Shown here: positions 43,085 to 51,915 of the stretch, in pieces
How positions within the stretch are numbered: the stretch's first letter is position 1
Layout: the number at the start of each line of letters is the position of its first letter
Assembly (NCBI GenBank): GCA_025352125.1
Contig: JANXTZ010000052.1
Span: 1-60,390 of the forward strand
From: Deinococcales bacterium
Lineage (GTDB): Bacteria > Deinococcota > Deinococci > Deinococcales > JAAFIG01
Reading direction: 5' to 3'
Length of the DNA: 60,390 nt
The notes under the pieces: model-generated
The model's database searches: none
Seen by the model: the letters and a program-made list of their open reading frames with translations, nothing else
Told to the model about the DNA's origin: nothing
Position numbers and translations under genes: made by a program

Positions 43085-43564
43085 TTAATCCACGTAGCAA
43101 GTAAGAAAACCTCGAGTGTAACCCAGTGTGCCAAAACCTTGGATATCAATATCAACTCTTGCAAAGTGAGGAGCACTGAAGTAGCCAGCGCTGCCGTAAC
43201 CTGAACTATAGAATCTGTTATTGACACGAATTTGATAACTTAAAGACCAACTGCCTTGGTACATGAATGTAGACCAGTAAAACCACGACCCACCTACAGC
43301 CGACACTCCAATTTGTCCAACACTGCCATATGATGTATCGAATGCACAACTTCCGCCGTTTCGGGTTTGGACTGCTCCTGACGTGGGAGTTTGTCTATCT
43401 ATGGGGTCTTGTTTTTGAAGTTCATTGTATTGCTCTTCAGTAATGCTCTGCATTCCTTGTTGCAATGGTGCTGTCGTAATTGGAATAGATGGCGTTGAAT
43501 TACAGCCAGCCAGTGACACGAGAATTATGAGTCCAACAATAAGAGTATGAAAACGTTTGTTCAT
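43085..43564 (-). CDS. small lipoprotein
   Basis: 159 aa. Signal peptide with lipobox LVSLAGC (Cys 21), then an acidic linker and a Gly/Ser/Tyr-rich beta domain (GVSAVGGSWFYWSTFMYQGSWSLSYQIRVNN). Two further Cys (GGSCAF and the C-terminal TCYVD) could form a disulfide. Not recognised. Probably transcribed with the two paralogues downstream. The 168 bp upstream shows nothing else. Confidence 0.62.
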   Translation of the reverse strand: MNKRFHTLIVGLIILVSLAGCNSTPSIPITTAPLQQGMQSITEEQYNELQKQDPIDRQTPTSGAVQTRNGGSCAFDTSYGSVGQIGVSAVGGSWFYWSTFMYQGSWSLSYQIRVNNRFYSSGYGSAGYFSAPHFARVDIDIQGFGTLGYTRGFLTCYVD

Positions 43565-43732
43565 AGGTGTCTCCTACTTGCGAAAACTTGCAACACTTCT
43601 ATAAAGATGAACGTGGTCTCGCGAGTCCCAGAATTCATTTTTGGCTTGCGAAAGTATTGCTATCTGGAAGTGTAAACCATACCCCCTCCCTAATTGTCAA
43701 GTGGTAGTGTTTTCATTCTCGAGTGTCTAAAA

Positions 43733-44059
43733 CTACCGAGTATAAAGCACTTTCGCTTCCGCTTGAATGCTTTGCACCAAAGAATTTTTTGGATTTTTGT
43801 ACTCTTGCTCCAACATCGTCACAAAATCCAATGGGTAAAACCTTGGCGTGAAAGCTTTCTCGGCGTTTAACCCAGCCTGCAACGCATTCGCGCTATCCTC
43901 GAGAACCAGCAGTAAATCCAAATCACTGCCAAGTGTGGCTTCACCTCGAGCGACGCTGCCGAATAAAACCACCATTTTTGCGTCACTGACTGCCGCAACT
44001 TGAGCCGCAATTTGTTGTAACTCTGCAAGTTTGTTTGGTGGCTCGAGCAGTTGATTCAT
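43733..44059 (-). CDS. MNT-type nucleotidyltransferase domain protein
   Basis: About 108 aa from ATG 44059. VVLFGSVARGEATLGSDLDLLLVLED is the minimal nucleotidyltransferase motif (GSxARGxxxxxSDxDLL). Such proteins usually pair with a HEPN partner as toxin-antitoxin (MntA) modules; no HEPN gene is adjacent, so it is an orphan. Divergent from the leu leader, with only ~40 bp to its promoter. Confidence 0.78.
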   Translation of the reverse strand: MNQLLEPPNKLAELQQIAAQVAAVSDAKMVVLFGSVARGEATLGSDLDLLLVLEDSANALQAGLNAEKAFTPRFYPLDFVTMLEQEYKNPKNSLVQSIQAEAKVLYTR

Positions 44060-44095
44060 GACAAGATTGTAGTACAGATTTTTGCACTCTCGAGC

Positions 44096-44125
44096 TTGAC
44101 ACACACCAAGCACCTCTGATACCGT
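44096..44125 (+). promoter_or_regulatory. leu promoter
   Basis: TTGACA, 18-bp spacer, TACCGT, ten bases before the leader ATG. The spacing matches the ilv promoter exactly. Confidence 0.65.
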
Positions 44126-44134
44126 AAGAGACGA

Positions 44135-44194
44135 ATGAAACACATTTCGCAAATCCTATGCCTAGCCCTAATTACTTCGAGGGCTGTGGCTTAG
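44135..44194 (+). CDS. leu leader peptide
   Basis: 19-aa peptide MKHISQILCLALITSRAVA. It holds Ile, Leu, Leu, Leu, Ile in a short stretch, and all three leucines use the rare codon CTA, as in leader peptides that sense leucyl-tRNA. Terminator and antiterminator elements follow. Confidence 0.78.
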   Translation: MKHISQILCLALITSRAVA

Positions 44195-44249
44195 TCGTTT
44201 CTTGACTTTTACACAACCCTCGAGTTTGAAGCTCGAGGGTTGTTTTTTT
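44178..44249 (+). promoter_or_regulatory. leu transcription attenuator
   Basis: Terminator 44213-44243, arms ACAACCCTCGAG/CTCGAGGGTTGT followed by T7. Antiterminator: 44178-44189 (TCGAGGGCTGTG) pairs 11 of 12 with the left arm region CACAACCCTCGA. Same design as at ilvB. It now controls hicB-hicA as well as leuA. Confidence 0.78.
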
Positions 44250-44295
44250 GATTTAACCAAGAAAGCCAGTCCGTATTTTTTGAGGAGGTCAGACC

Positions 44296-44553
44296 ATGAT
44301 TGAAGAATACTTAGAAGCAGGAATGAAACTCGCGCATTACGAACTTTTAGCCGAAAACGAAGGCTTTTACGCCAGTATTCGTGGTGCTCAAGGTGTTTGG
44401 GGCAATGCTCAAACCCTTGAAGAATGCCGTGATGAGCTTCATTCTGCTCTTGAAGAATGGGTTTTGCTTTCGATTCGGTTGGGTCATGAACTCCCAGAAT
44501 TTAACGGAATTCGTTTAGAACTTCCGAAACTCGAGCGACTTGAGGTTGCTTGA
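44296..44553 (+). CDS. hicB: HicB-type antitoxin
   Basis: 85 aa. HYELLAENEGFYASIRGAQGVWGNAQTLEECRDELHSALEEWVLLSIRLGHELPEF is the HicB RNase-H-like fold; the C-terminal tail is short, without an obvious ribbon-helix-helix domain. GAGGAGG ribosome site. It lies between the leu attenuator and leuA; the stop overlaps the hicA start (TGATG). Confidence 0.88.
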   Translation: MIEEYLEAGMKLAHYELLAENEGFYASIRGAQGVWGNAQTLEECRDELHSALEEWVLLSIRLGHELPEFNGIRLELPKLERLEVA

Positions 44554-44771
44554 TGCCGTATTTCGGTACTATTTCTTGGCGCGATCTGATAAAAGCATTG
44601 CAGATGGCTGGTTTTGAAGGACCTTACGCGGGAAAGCGTCATCCGTACATGATTCGTGGGAGTACCAAATTGATTGTTCCGAATCCACATAAAGGTGTTA
44701 TCGGCGTGGATTTGCTGCATCGGTTGTTGCGACAAGCTGAAATTTCCAGAGAAGATTGGGAGAAACTGTGA
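44553..44771 (+). CDS. hicA: HicA-type toxin (mRNA interferase)
   Basis: 72 aa. [59 protein letters not shown] is the HicA double-stranded-RNA-binding-like fold with its catalytic His (KRHPYM). The order hicB-hicA is the reverse of many operons. Toxin expression would rise when leucine is short if the attenuator is active. Confidence 0.88.
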   Translation: MPYFGTISWRDLIKALQMAGFEGPYAGKRHPYMIRGSTKLIVPNPHKGVIGVDLLHRLLRQAEISREDWEKL

Positions 44772-44874
44772 TATTGCAACGCATTCAAATTCATTCGGAA
44801 CGACTAGCAAGGTTTCCCATTTAAAATCTCGAGATTCCACATTAAAATTCAATTCAGACTTAGGAGAAAATACA

Positions 44875-46437
44875 ATGCGTCACATTAAAATTTTTGACAC
44901 CACCTTACGCGACGGCGAACAAAGCCCAGGTGTGGCTTTGAGCGTCCCTCAGAAGCTCGAGATTGCCCACGCGCTGGCGCGAATGAACGTGGACGTGATC
45001 GAGGCGGGTTTTCCGATCACCAGCCAGGGCGATTTTGATTGCGTGCACCGGATTGCCAAAGAGGTTCGTGGTCCCGTGATTACTGGACTTGCCCGAACCA
45101 GCAAGGGCGACATCGAACGCGCTGCGCAAGCGCTGGACATTGCCGACAAATGGCGCATTCATACCTTCACCTCTGCCAGCAAGGTTCATCTCGAGTTCAT
45201 GCTGAAAAAAACCCCAGAGCAGGTGCTCGAGATCACGGACAACATGGTGCGTTACGCCAGAACGTTTTGTGATGATGTCGAATTCAGTGCCCAGGATGTC
45301 ATGCGAGCCGATTTTGAATTTGTGATTCAGGTCTTTAATGCGGCAATCAACGCAGGCGCGACAACCATCAACATTCCGGACACGACGGGTTACGGCACGC
45401 CGCTCGAGTACGGCGCACTGATTAAACGCATTCAACTCGAGGTGGTGCGTGGGCGCGACGTGGCGATCAGCACGCACTGTCACGACGATCTGGGCATGGC
45501 GGTGGCGAACAGTCTGGCAGCCGTCGAGAACGGGGCAACGCAAATCGAATGCACCATCAACGGCATCGGTGAACGGGCGGGCAACACGAGTCTCGAGGAG
45601 GTCGTGATGGCACTGGCAACCCGAGGAGATTACTACCAGGCGCAAACGCAACTGAACACCAAAGAGATTTACCGTCTCTCGAGGATGGTCTCGCGGCATT
45701 CGGGCATGGTGGTGCAGCCGAACAAGGCAATCGTTGGCGATAACGCTTTCGCGCACGAGGCGGGCATTCATCAGGACGGCGTGCTCAAGAATAAATCCAC
45801 CTACGAAATCATGAGCGCCGAGATGGTTGGGCGTGAAGCCGCCGTGCTCGTGATGGGCAAACACTCGGGGCGTGCAGCGTTTAAGAAGGCGCTCGAGGAT
45901 TTGGGCTACGATCTCTCAGGAAGCGTTCCAGATCACGGCTTGACCGAAGAGAGCGTGAATGCCCTGTTCGTGCGTTTTAAGGAGCTTGCAGACCGCAAGG
46001 GCGCTATTGGCGCGGAAGAACTGCGGGCGCTCGTCGAAACCAGGGATTCGAGTGTGCCCGAAACGTTCAAACTCGAGAGCATCCAAGTTTTATCGGGAAC
46101 GCACGTGATTCCAACCGCCACCGTGACGCTCGAGACTCCCGAAGGTCCACAACAACACGCGTCAAGCGGCGATGGTCCTGTAGATGCCGCCTTCAAAGCC
46201 ATCAACGCGCTAACGAAAGTTCATCCCACGCTCGAGAGTTACCGCATCGAAGCCGTGACCGAAGGCGGCGAGGCACTTGGTGAGGTTTCACTTCGCGCTC
46301 GAGTCAACGATGTGGTTTACAGCGGGAACGGACTTGCCACCGATATTGTCGAAGCCAGCGCTCGGGCGTGGCTCGAGGTTGTGAATTCTGCGATAGCCCA
46401 GGTTGGGGTGAAGAAAGAAGCTGTGACGGCAATTTGA
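44875..46437 (+). CDS. leuA: 2-isopropylmalate synthase
   Basis: 520 aa. First committed step of leucine synthesis. [110 protein letters not shown] and the C-terminal leucine-binding LeuA dimer domain ([34 protein letters not shown]) are all present. Ribosome site AGGAGA. No leuCDB genes follow. Confidence 0.96.
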   Translation: MRHIKIFDTTLRDGEQSPGVALSVPQKLEIAHALARMNVDVIEAGFPITSQGDFDCVHRIAKEVRGPVITGLARTSKGDIERAAQALDIADKWRIHTFTSASKVHLEFMLKKTPEQVLEITDNMVRYARTFCDDVEFSAQDVMRADFEFVIQVFNAAINAGATTINIPDTTGYGTPLEYGALIKRIQLEVVRGRDVAISTHCHDDLGMAVANSLAAVENGATQIECTINGIGERAGNTSLEEVVMALATRGDYYQAQTQLNTKEIYRLSRMVSRHSGMVVQPNKAIVGDNAFAHEAGIHQDGVLKNKSTYEIMSAEMVGREAAVLVMGKHSGRAAFKKALEDLGYDLSGSVPDHGLTEESVNALFVRFKELADRKGAIGAEELRALVETRDSSVPETFKLESIQVLSGTHVIPTATVTLETPEGPQQHASSGDGPVDAAFKAINALTKVHPTLESYRIEAVTEGGEALGEVSLRARVNDVVYSGNGLATDIVEASARAWLEVVNSAIAQVGVKKEAVTAI

Positions 46438-46559
46438 AGATGGTTTGTTCGTTAGGAAACCATGTGCTTAACTGATTCGTGTATTATTGCTTCAGTCGTA
46501 CTAAAGTTCCATCAGTATTACTGAAGTTTGCAGGCTCGAGAATAAAGGAAGGTGCGTTT

Positions 46560-46790
46560 ATGGGAAAAATTCAATCATTGTACCTGACAGCCCAACCTTC
46601 GTTTCTTGAAGGTGTGGCTCGCTTATTTGATTTTGCGGGGACTTTAAGTGTTTACAACGAATCCCGTTCACCTGATGAAGCCGATATTCGAGCGCTCCGT
46701 GCTGACTGGAAGGCTTTAGGTGATGACATGCGTTTTGCCATTGATACAACGATTGCCACTTCAAAGGGTGGTTCGATTGGCAAAAAGTAA
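46560..46790 (+). CDS. small conserved protein of unknown function
   Basis: 76 aa. PSFLEGVARLFDFAGTLSVYNESRSPDEADIRALRADWKALGDDMRFAID is a pattern seen in small orphan proteins next to DUF2335 genes; no name known to me. GGAAGG before the ATG at 46560. The end overlaps the next gene's TTG start. Confidence 0.65.
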   Translation: MGKIQSLYLTAQPSFLEGVARLFDFAGTLSVYNESRSPDEADIRALRADWKALGDDMRFAIDTTIATSKGGSIGKK

Positions 46791-47217
46791 AAGAAGCGGA
46801 ACGCAAGCGCAAATTGAACGTCAGGGTAATGGCTCAATTGTGGCAACCCATCAACAAGTGAGTCTCGAGCGTTCTGGTCCGCTCCCATCTCCAGAAGAAC
46901 TTGCTGGTTACGATCAAGTGCTTCCTGGAGCGGCAGAACGTATTTTGCAAACGTTCGAGAAACAAGTTGAACATCGGCATTTTCTTGAACGGTCTGCGAT
47001 TCTGAGCGGAATTCAAGCCCGTTCTTGGGGATTGGGTTTAGGGTTTTGCGTTTCAATTGCTGGATTGGGTGTGTCGTTGGCGCTTGGTTTGAGTGGTCAC
47101 GAAGTTGCTGCTGGTATTGTTGCTGCGATTGATTTGACGGCTTTGGCTGGTGTGTTCGTCATTGGCTCACAAACTCAAAACGCTGAGAGACGTGAAAAAC
47201 GCGAAGAGAAAAAATGA
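46777..47217 (+). CDS. DUF2335-family membrane protein
   Basis: About 146 aa. HQQVSLERSGPLPSPEELAGYDQVLPGAAERILQTFEKQVEHRHFLER is the DUF2335 signature, followed by two TM helices (GLGFCVSIAGLGVSLALGL, VAAGIVAAIDLTALAGVFVI) and a charged tail. The start is taken as TTG 46777 after AAGGGTGG, overlapping the previous gene by 14 bp. Function unknown; often on mobile elements. Confidence 0.75.
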   Translation: MAKSKRSGTQAQIERQGNGSIVATHQQVSLERSGPLPSPEELAGYDQVLPGAAERILQTFEKQVEHRHFLERSAILSGIQARSWGLGLGFCVSIAGLGVSLALGLSGHEVAAGIVAAIDLTALAGVFVIGSQTQNAERREKREEKK

Positions 47218-47879
47218 ATCTCGAGCGCCTGACAAGATTTCTGGTTGAACTCTCTTTCAACAACGACAAACCCTGGTTTGACAAAAACCGTGCCGAATAC
47301 CAAATCTTAAGGCTCGAGTTTATTGATTTCATGGAAGGTTTGATTTCTGGAATCTCGAGTTTTGACGGCAGCGTGAAAGCGTTGAAGGCAAAACAGACGT
47401 TGTTCAGAATCAACCGTGATGTGCGTTTTAGCAACAACAAAAACCCGTACAAAACGCATTTCAGTGCCGCGATTGCTGCGGGTGGTCGTCACTCGAGTTT
47501 GCCAATTTATTACGTTCAACTTGGGGCGGAACAATCGGTGGTGGCGGGTGGCGTTTACCTTCCAGAATCCGATCAGCTTGCCACCATTCGCAGGTTTATC
47601 GCGCTCAACCCAAAGAAAGCCGATGCGTTACTGAAGAACAAAATCTTGCTCGAGCATTTTGGCGGTCTGGATTCGGACGCGGTGCTTTCACGGTTTCCCA
47701 AAGGTTTTGCTGAAGGCTCGAGCTTGCTGAAATTCAAGGGTTTTACGGTGTCTCGAGGCTTTGACGCGTTCGGATTTGAATCCGAAATTTTACGGGATGA
47801 TTTGATCTCGAGCTTTCAAAACATGCAGCCACTCCACAAGTTTTTACGCGAGGCATTGACGTATGAGGTGAAATCATGA
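47214..47879 (+). CDS. DUF2461-family protein
   Basis: 221 aa. FLVELSFNNDKPWFDKNRAEYQ, TLFRINRDVRFSNNKNPYKTHFSAAI, YYVQLGAEQSVVAGGVYLPE and the C-terminal KGFTVSRGF / SFQNMQPLHKFLREAL match the DUF2461 (TIGR02453) family, whose biochemical role is not established. Overlaps both neighbours by 4 bp. Confidence 0.88.
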   Translation: MNLERLTRFLVELSFNNDKPWFDKNRAEYQILRLEFIDFMEGLISGISSFDGSVKALKAKQTLFRINRDVRFSNNKNPYKTHFSAAIAAGGRHSSLPIYYVQLGAEQSVVAGGVYLPESDQLATIRRFIALNPKKADALLKNKILLEHFGGLDSDAVLSRFPKGFAEGSSLLKFKGFTVSRGFDAFGFESEILRDDLISSFQNMQPLHKFLREALTYEVKS

Positions 47880-48568
47880 AAATTATTGGTTTGATTGGCG
47901 GCACAAGTTGGGAATCGAGCGCGATGTATTACCGAGTCATCAACCAAACTGTTCGTGACCGAATTCATCCACTCGAGAATGCTAAAAGTTTGATGTTCAC
48001 GCTCAATTTTCATGAAGCCGAACAACACATGCGGGCTGGAAATTGGGATGCAGTGGGGGAGATGCTGGTTGATGCCGCCAAGAGGCTCGAGGCTGGCGGG
48101 GCAGATTGCGTGTTGCTCTGCTCGAACACGATGCACAAACTTTCCAACGTTGTCGAAAATGGGGTGAAGATTCCAGTCCTCAACGTGATTGACGAAACGG
48201 CACGTGAAATCAAGGCTCGAGGTATCAAACGCGTGGGTTTGCTCGGCACGGGTTTCACGATGAACCAAACGTTTTACAAAGACCGACTCGAGACGCACAA
48301 TCTCGAGGTGATGTTGCCAGAACAACCTGACCGTGATGTGGTGGATCGCATTATTTTTAGCGAATTGGTGCAAGGCAAAATTCTCGAGCCGTCAAAACTC
48401 GAGTACATCCGAATCATGCAGGATTTGGTGGACAGGGGTTGCGAGGGAATCATTCTGGGTTGCACGGAAATCATGCTGTTGGTGAATCAAACCGACTCGA
48501 GCGTTCCCGTTTTTGACACGACTACGATTCACGCTTTGGCGGCTGTGGATTTCGCACTCGAGGTTTAA
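47876..48568 (+). CDS. aspartate/glutamate racemase family protein
   Basis: 230 aa, PLP-independent racemase fold. IGLIGGTSWESSAMYYR, first catalytic Cys in CVLLCSNTMHKL, second in GIILGCTEIMLLV, with RVGLLGTGFTMNQTFYKDRL between them. Closest in pattern to YgeA/aspartate racemases with broad substrate range. Confidence 0.9.
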   Translation: MKIIGLIGGTSWESSAMYYRVINQTVRDRIHPLENAKSLMFTLNFHEAEQHMRAGNWDAVGEMLVDAAKRLEAGGADCVLLCSNTMHKLSNVVENGVKIPVLNVIDETAREIKARGIKRVGLLGTGFTMNQTFYKDRLETHNLEVMLPEQPDRDVVDRIIFSELVQGKILEPSKLEYIRIMQDLVDRGCEGIILGCTEIMLLVNQTDSSVPVFDTTTIHALAAVDFALEV

Positions 48569-48571
48569 AGA

Positions 48572-49063
48572 ATGCTCAAAATTCGTCAAGCCAAAACAGA
48601 AGATATTTCAAGTCTGGCTCGAGTTCATGTGCAATCCTGGCATGAAACGTATACGGGTTTGATGCCGCAACATGTTTTGGATGGTATCACAGTAGAAGCT
48701 CGAGAAGCGCAATGGCAACGAACGCTTTCGAGCCAAAGAATGCAAGTGTTTGTGGCTGAATTGAACGGTGAAGTGGTGGGTTTTACCAGTTTTACAGCTC
48801 GAGACTCGGAAGATTTTGGCGAGTTGTCCACGTTGTATGTTCTGAAGGCTCATCATAGGCAAGAAATTGGCGTGAAACTTTGGGATGCAGTGCTCGGATT
48901 TTTAAAAACGCACAACATCAAGAAACTTGTACTGTGGGTACTCGAGAGCAATCCGACCCGAGGTTTTTATGAGCATCTTGGCGGAATTTTCTTGGAACAG
49001 AAAACGGAAACCATTCAAGATGCTGATATCGTTGAAGTGAGGTATTCGTTTGACCTGAATTGA
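48572..49063 (+). CDS. GNAT-family N-acetyltransferase
   Basis: 163 aa. RQAKTEDISSLARVHVQSWHETYTGLMPQHVLD is the start of a common GNAT subfamily; LSTLYVLKAHHRQEIGVKLWDAVLGFLKTHNIKKLVLWVLESNPTRGFYEHLGG gives the CoA loop and C-terminal strand. The usual RGxG is RQEIG here. Substrate unknown. Confidence 0.85.
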   Translation: MLKIRQAKTEDISSLARVHVQSWHETYTGLMPQHVLDGITVEAREAQWQRTLSSQRMQVFVAELNGEVVGFTSFTARDSEDFGELSTLYVLKAHHRQEIGVKLWDAVLGFLKTHNIKKLVLWVLESNPTRGFYEHLGGIFLEQKTETIQDADIVEVRYSFDLN

Positions 49064-49070
49064 GGTTTTT

Positions 49071-49427
49071 ATGAAAGTCAATCTTGCCCAGAAACTCGAG
49101 CTTTTTCACGACCACTGGAGTCCGAAAATCGTTGGCGAGGTCAACAACGTTGCGGTCAAACTCGTCAAGTTTCAGGGCGAATTTGTCTGGCATCATCACG
49201 AACTCGAGGATGAAATGTTTTACGTGATCGCTGGCGAGTTTGACATGGAATTCAGGGAAAAAACGGTGCATCTGACGGCTGGAGAATTTTTGATTGTTCC
49301 AAAGGGTGTCGAGCACCGCCCAGTTGCCGAACATGAAGTCTCGGTGATGCTGATTGAACCCAACACGGTTTTGAACACTGGCAATGTGACCGATGAGAAA
49401 ACGGTTGTGAACCTCGAGCGACTGTAA
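49071..49427 (+). CDS. cupin-domain protein
   Basis: 118 aa single cupin barrel: motif 1 WHHHELEDEMFYVIAGEFDMEF (three His plus Glu metal site), motif 2 LTAGEFLIVPKGVEHRPVAE (fourth His). Likely metal-binding; reaction unknown. Confidence 0.88.
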   Translation: MKVNLAQKLELFHDHWSPKIVGEVNNVAVKLVKFQGEFVWHHHELEDEMFYVIAGEFDMEFREKTVHLTAGEFLIVPKGVEHRPVAEHEVSVMLIEPNTVLNTGNVTDEKTVVNLERL

Positions 49428-49447
49428 CGGATTGGTAGAATTTGCGA

Positions 49448-50227
49448 ATGGTCAAAGAGCTTTTGCGTTTTGAAAACATTGCTTACGGTGAAGATTGCAT
49501 ACGGGCGAACTTGCTCGACCTTCTCTTGCCTGTCGGCGTCGAAAATCCGCCCCTGACGATTCATTTTCATGGTGGCGGTTGGCAGCAATTTGGCAAGTTT
49601 TTACCCGATTGCGAATTTCTGGCAAGGGCGGGTTTTGCGGTCATCAGCGCCAATTACCATTACGCCCAGGAGGCGTTGTTTCCTGCGCAGTACGATGACG
49701 TGCAGGCGGTGGTGCGCTTTGCGAAAACCCGGGCATCCGAGTACGGCTGGGATGCAACTCGAATTGGTGTGTGGGGTATTTCTGCTGGAGCACACCTGGC
49801 GGCGCTGTTGGGCGGCAACTGTGTCGCAGCGCTCGAGACTGAGCCTTCGGCACAAGTTCAGGCGGCAGTGTGTATCTGTCCGCCAACGGATTTGACCAAT
49901 GCCACCGATTGGAAGTTCACTTATGCCCATGAGGACGGCTTCAGCAATCTTCTTGGCGCCCATGCCGCAATGCGTCCAGATTTGGCGCGGGCTGCCAGTC
50001 CAGTGTTTGGAATCTCGAGTGTCGCCGCACCGTTTTTGATCATTCATGGCGACCGTGACGAACTTGTGCCCGTGCATCAGGCACAGGTTTTGCATGACAC
50101 CCTCGAGCAACACGGGGTAAATTCACAGCTCGAGATCATTGCTGGTGGCTCGCATTTTATCAACGAAACGCACCGCGAAACTTGGCAAAATTTGACCGAG
50201 AAATTCTTTAAACATACTTTGGCATAG
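49448..50227 (+). CDS. alpha/beta hydrolase, esterase/lipase (HSL-like)
   Basis: About 259 aa. Oxyanion motif HFHGGGWQQFG, nucleophile elbow GVWGISAGAHLAALLGG (GxSAG), acid in IIHGDRDELVP and His in GGSHFINETHRE. Small-ester hydrolase, substrate unknown. Start at ATG 49448. Confidence 0.88.
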   Translation: MVKELLRFENIAYGEDCIRANLLDLLLPVGVENPPLTIHFHGGGWQQFGKFLPDCEFLARAGFAVISANYHYAQEALFPAQYDDVQAVVRFAKTRASEYGWDATRIGVWGISAGAHLAALLGGNCVAALETEPSAQVQAAVCICPPTDLTNATDWKFTYAHEDGFSNLLGAHAAMRPDLARAASPVFGISSVAAPFLIIHGDRDELVPVHQAQVLHDTLEQHGVNSQLEIIAGGSHFINETHRETWQNLTEKFFKHTLA

Positions 50228-50280
50228 TATGCTACGGCGCTAGATAAAACGTTTTATCTCGAGGAAGGAGGGGGGAGGAA

Positions 50281-51915
50281 ATGAAGAATGACGTTCTCAG
50301 CAGTGCATCACAGGTGATGGGTGAGATTCAAATTTACGATTGCACGCTTCGTGATGGCACGCAGGGCGAAGGTTTCAACCTCTCCCTGGAAGACAAACTC
50401 GAGATTGCCAAAGCCCTGGATGCGTTCGGCATGACCTACATTGAAGGCGGCTGGCCCGGGTCAAACCCCAAAGACGCCCGTTTTTTCGAGGCGATGAAGG
50501 ACGTGAAACTCGAGCATTCCAGGCTGGCGGCGTTTTCGTTCACGCGGCAAAAAGGTTTTACGGTTGAGTCTGACCCGAATTTGCAAATTTTATTGGCGGC
50601 AGATACGCCAGTCGTGACTTTTGTCGTCAAAGCCTGGGACAAGCATGTCACGCAGGCGCTGGGAATCACCCTCGAGCAGAATCTCGAGGCGGTGGATGAC
50701 ACGGTGCGGTATTTCAAATCGCTTGGGCGTGAGGTGATTCTGGATGCCGAACTCGCGTTCGCGGGTTTCAGGCACAACGCCGATTACGCCCTTGCGGTGC
50801 TCGAGACGGCGGTCAGGGCGGGCGCGGATTGTTTGGTCTTGTGCGACACCTTGGGCGATGTGATGCCAGAAGAGGTCACGGCTCGAGTGCAGCAATCACT
50901 AAAATTGGGTGTGCCCGTCGGGATTCACACCCACAACGATCTCGAGATGGCGATAGCGAATGCGCTTGTGGCGGTTCGGGCGGGGGCAACCCAGGTGCAG
51001 GGCACGGTCAACGGTGTGGGTGAACGCACGGGCAACATGAATTTGATCTCGTTTGTTGGATTGCTGCAAGCCAAACTCGGCGTCAGGTGTGTGCCTGATC
51101 TGTCCAAACTGACCGAACTCTCGAGGTTTGTCGATGCCAGGGCGAACCGCACGCCGCGCAACGAGCAACCGCTGGTCGGTGCGTCGGCGTTTGCGCACAA
51201 GGGCGGAATGCACGCGAGCGCGGTCAACAAAGACCCGAGTTTGTACGAGCACATGAACCCGGAGGTCGTGGGCAACTCGAGGCGGGTGTTGATGTCGGAT
51301 TTGGCGGGACGCAGCAATTTGGTGGCGACGGCTGCTTCATTCGGTTTGCTGCTCGATGGCAAAGACCCTGCGGTTGCGAGTGCGATCACGCGCCTGAAGG
51401 AACTCGAGGATGAGGGTTTTTCCTTCGAGGGCGCGGACGCCAGCGTGATGATGCTCTTGCGGGCTACCAGGGGCGAACCAGAATTTTTCAAGCCGCTCGT
51501 TTTCAGAGCGCACATTGATGACTTCGCCGATTTTGGCACCGAAGCCGAAGCCTCGGTGCAAGTGTTGGTCGGTGACACTCGAGAGCACGCCTCGGCGTTG
51601 GGCGACGGTCCAGTCAACGCGCTCGACAAGGCGTTGCGCATCGCGCTCGAGCGCCATTACCCGAGCATTGCCCAGGTCGAATTGACCGATTACAAAATGC
51701 GGGTGCTCGAGGGTTCTCGCGGCACGGGTTCGCGGGTGCGGGTCTTGATCGAATTTTCTGACGGTCGCTCGAGATGGACGACGGTGGGTGCGGGTGTCAA
51801 CAGCATCAAAGCCTCGTTTATTGCGCTGGTGGACGGCTTGTGTTTTAAACTGGTGCAAGACGGTGTGCCACCAAAAACCTTGCTCGAGCCGCAAGTACAG
51901 GTTGCTCAAGTTTGA
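50281..51915 (+). CDS. cimA: (R)-citramalate synthase
   Basis: 544 aa. Condenses pyruvate and acetyl-CoA, giving a threonine-independent route to 2-oxobutyrate for isoleucine. IYDCTLRDGTQGEGFNLSLEDKLEIAKALDAFGMTYIEGGWPGSNPKDARFF distinguishes CimA from LeuA (GGWPGSNPKD). HTHNDLEMAIANALVAVRAGATQVQGTVNGVGERTGNMNL and FAHKGGMHASAV follow, with the C-terminal regulatory domain present. Very strong purine-rich ribosome site. No leader peptide is seen here. Confidence 0.94.
   Translation: MKNDVLSSASQVMGEIQIYDCTLRDGTQGEGFNLSLEDKLEIAKALDAFGMTYIEGGWPGSNPKDARFFEAMKDVKLEHSRLAAFSFTRQKGFTVESDPNLQILLAADTPVVTFVVKAWDKHVTQALGITLEQNLEAVDDTVRYFKSLGREVILDAELAFAGFRHNADYALAVLETAVRAGADCLVLCDTLGDVMPEEVTARVQQSLKLGVPVGIHTHNDLEMAIANALVAVRAGATQVQGTVNGVGERTGNMNLISFVGLLQAKLGVRCVPDLSKLTELSRFVDARANRTPRNEQPLVGASAFAHKGGMHASAVNKDPSLYEHMNPEVVGNSRRVLMSDLAGRSNLVATAASFGLLLDGKDPAVASAITRLKELEDEGFSFEGADASVMMLLRATRGEPEFFKPLVFRAHIDDFADFGTEAEASVQVLVGDTREHASALGDGPVNALDKALRIALERHYPSIAQVELTDYKMRVLEGSRGTGSRVRVLIEFSDGRSRWTTVGAGVNSIKASFIALVDGLCFKLVQDGVPPKTLLEPQVQVAQV

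Noticed and set aside
43733..44059. Nucleotidyltransferase as half of a HEPN/MNT toxin-antitoxin system
   Set aside because: No HEPN gene is present on either side, so it is reported only as an orphan.
50228..50280. Attenuator before cimA comparable to ilvB and leuA
   Set aside because: The spacer is only 53 bp with a hairpin-like TAAAACGTTTTA and a strong ribosome site; there is no leader peptide or terminator.
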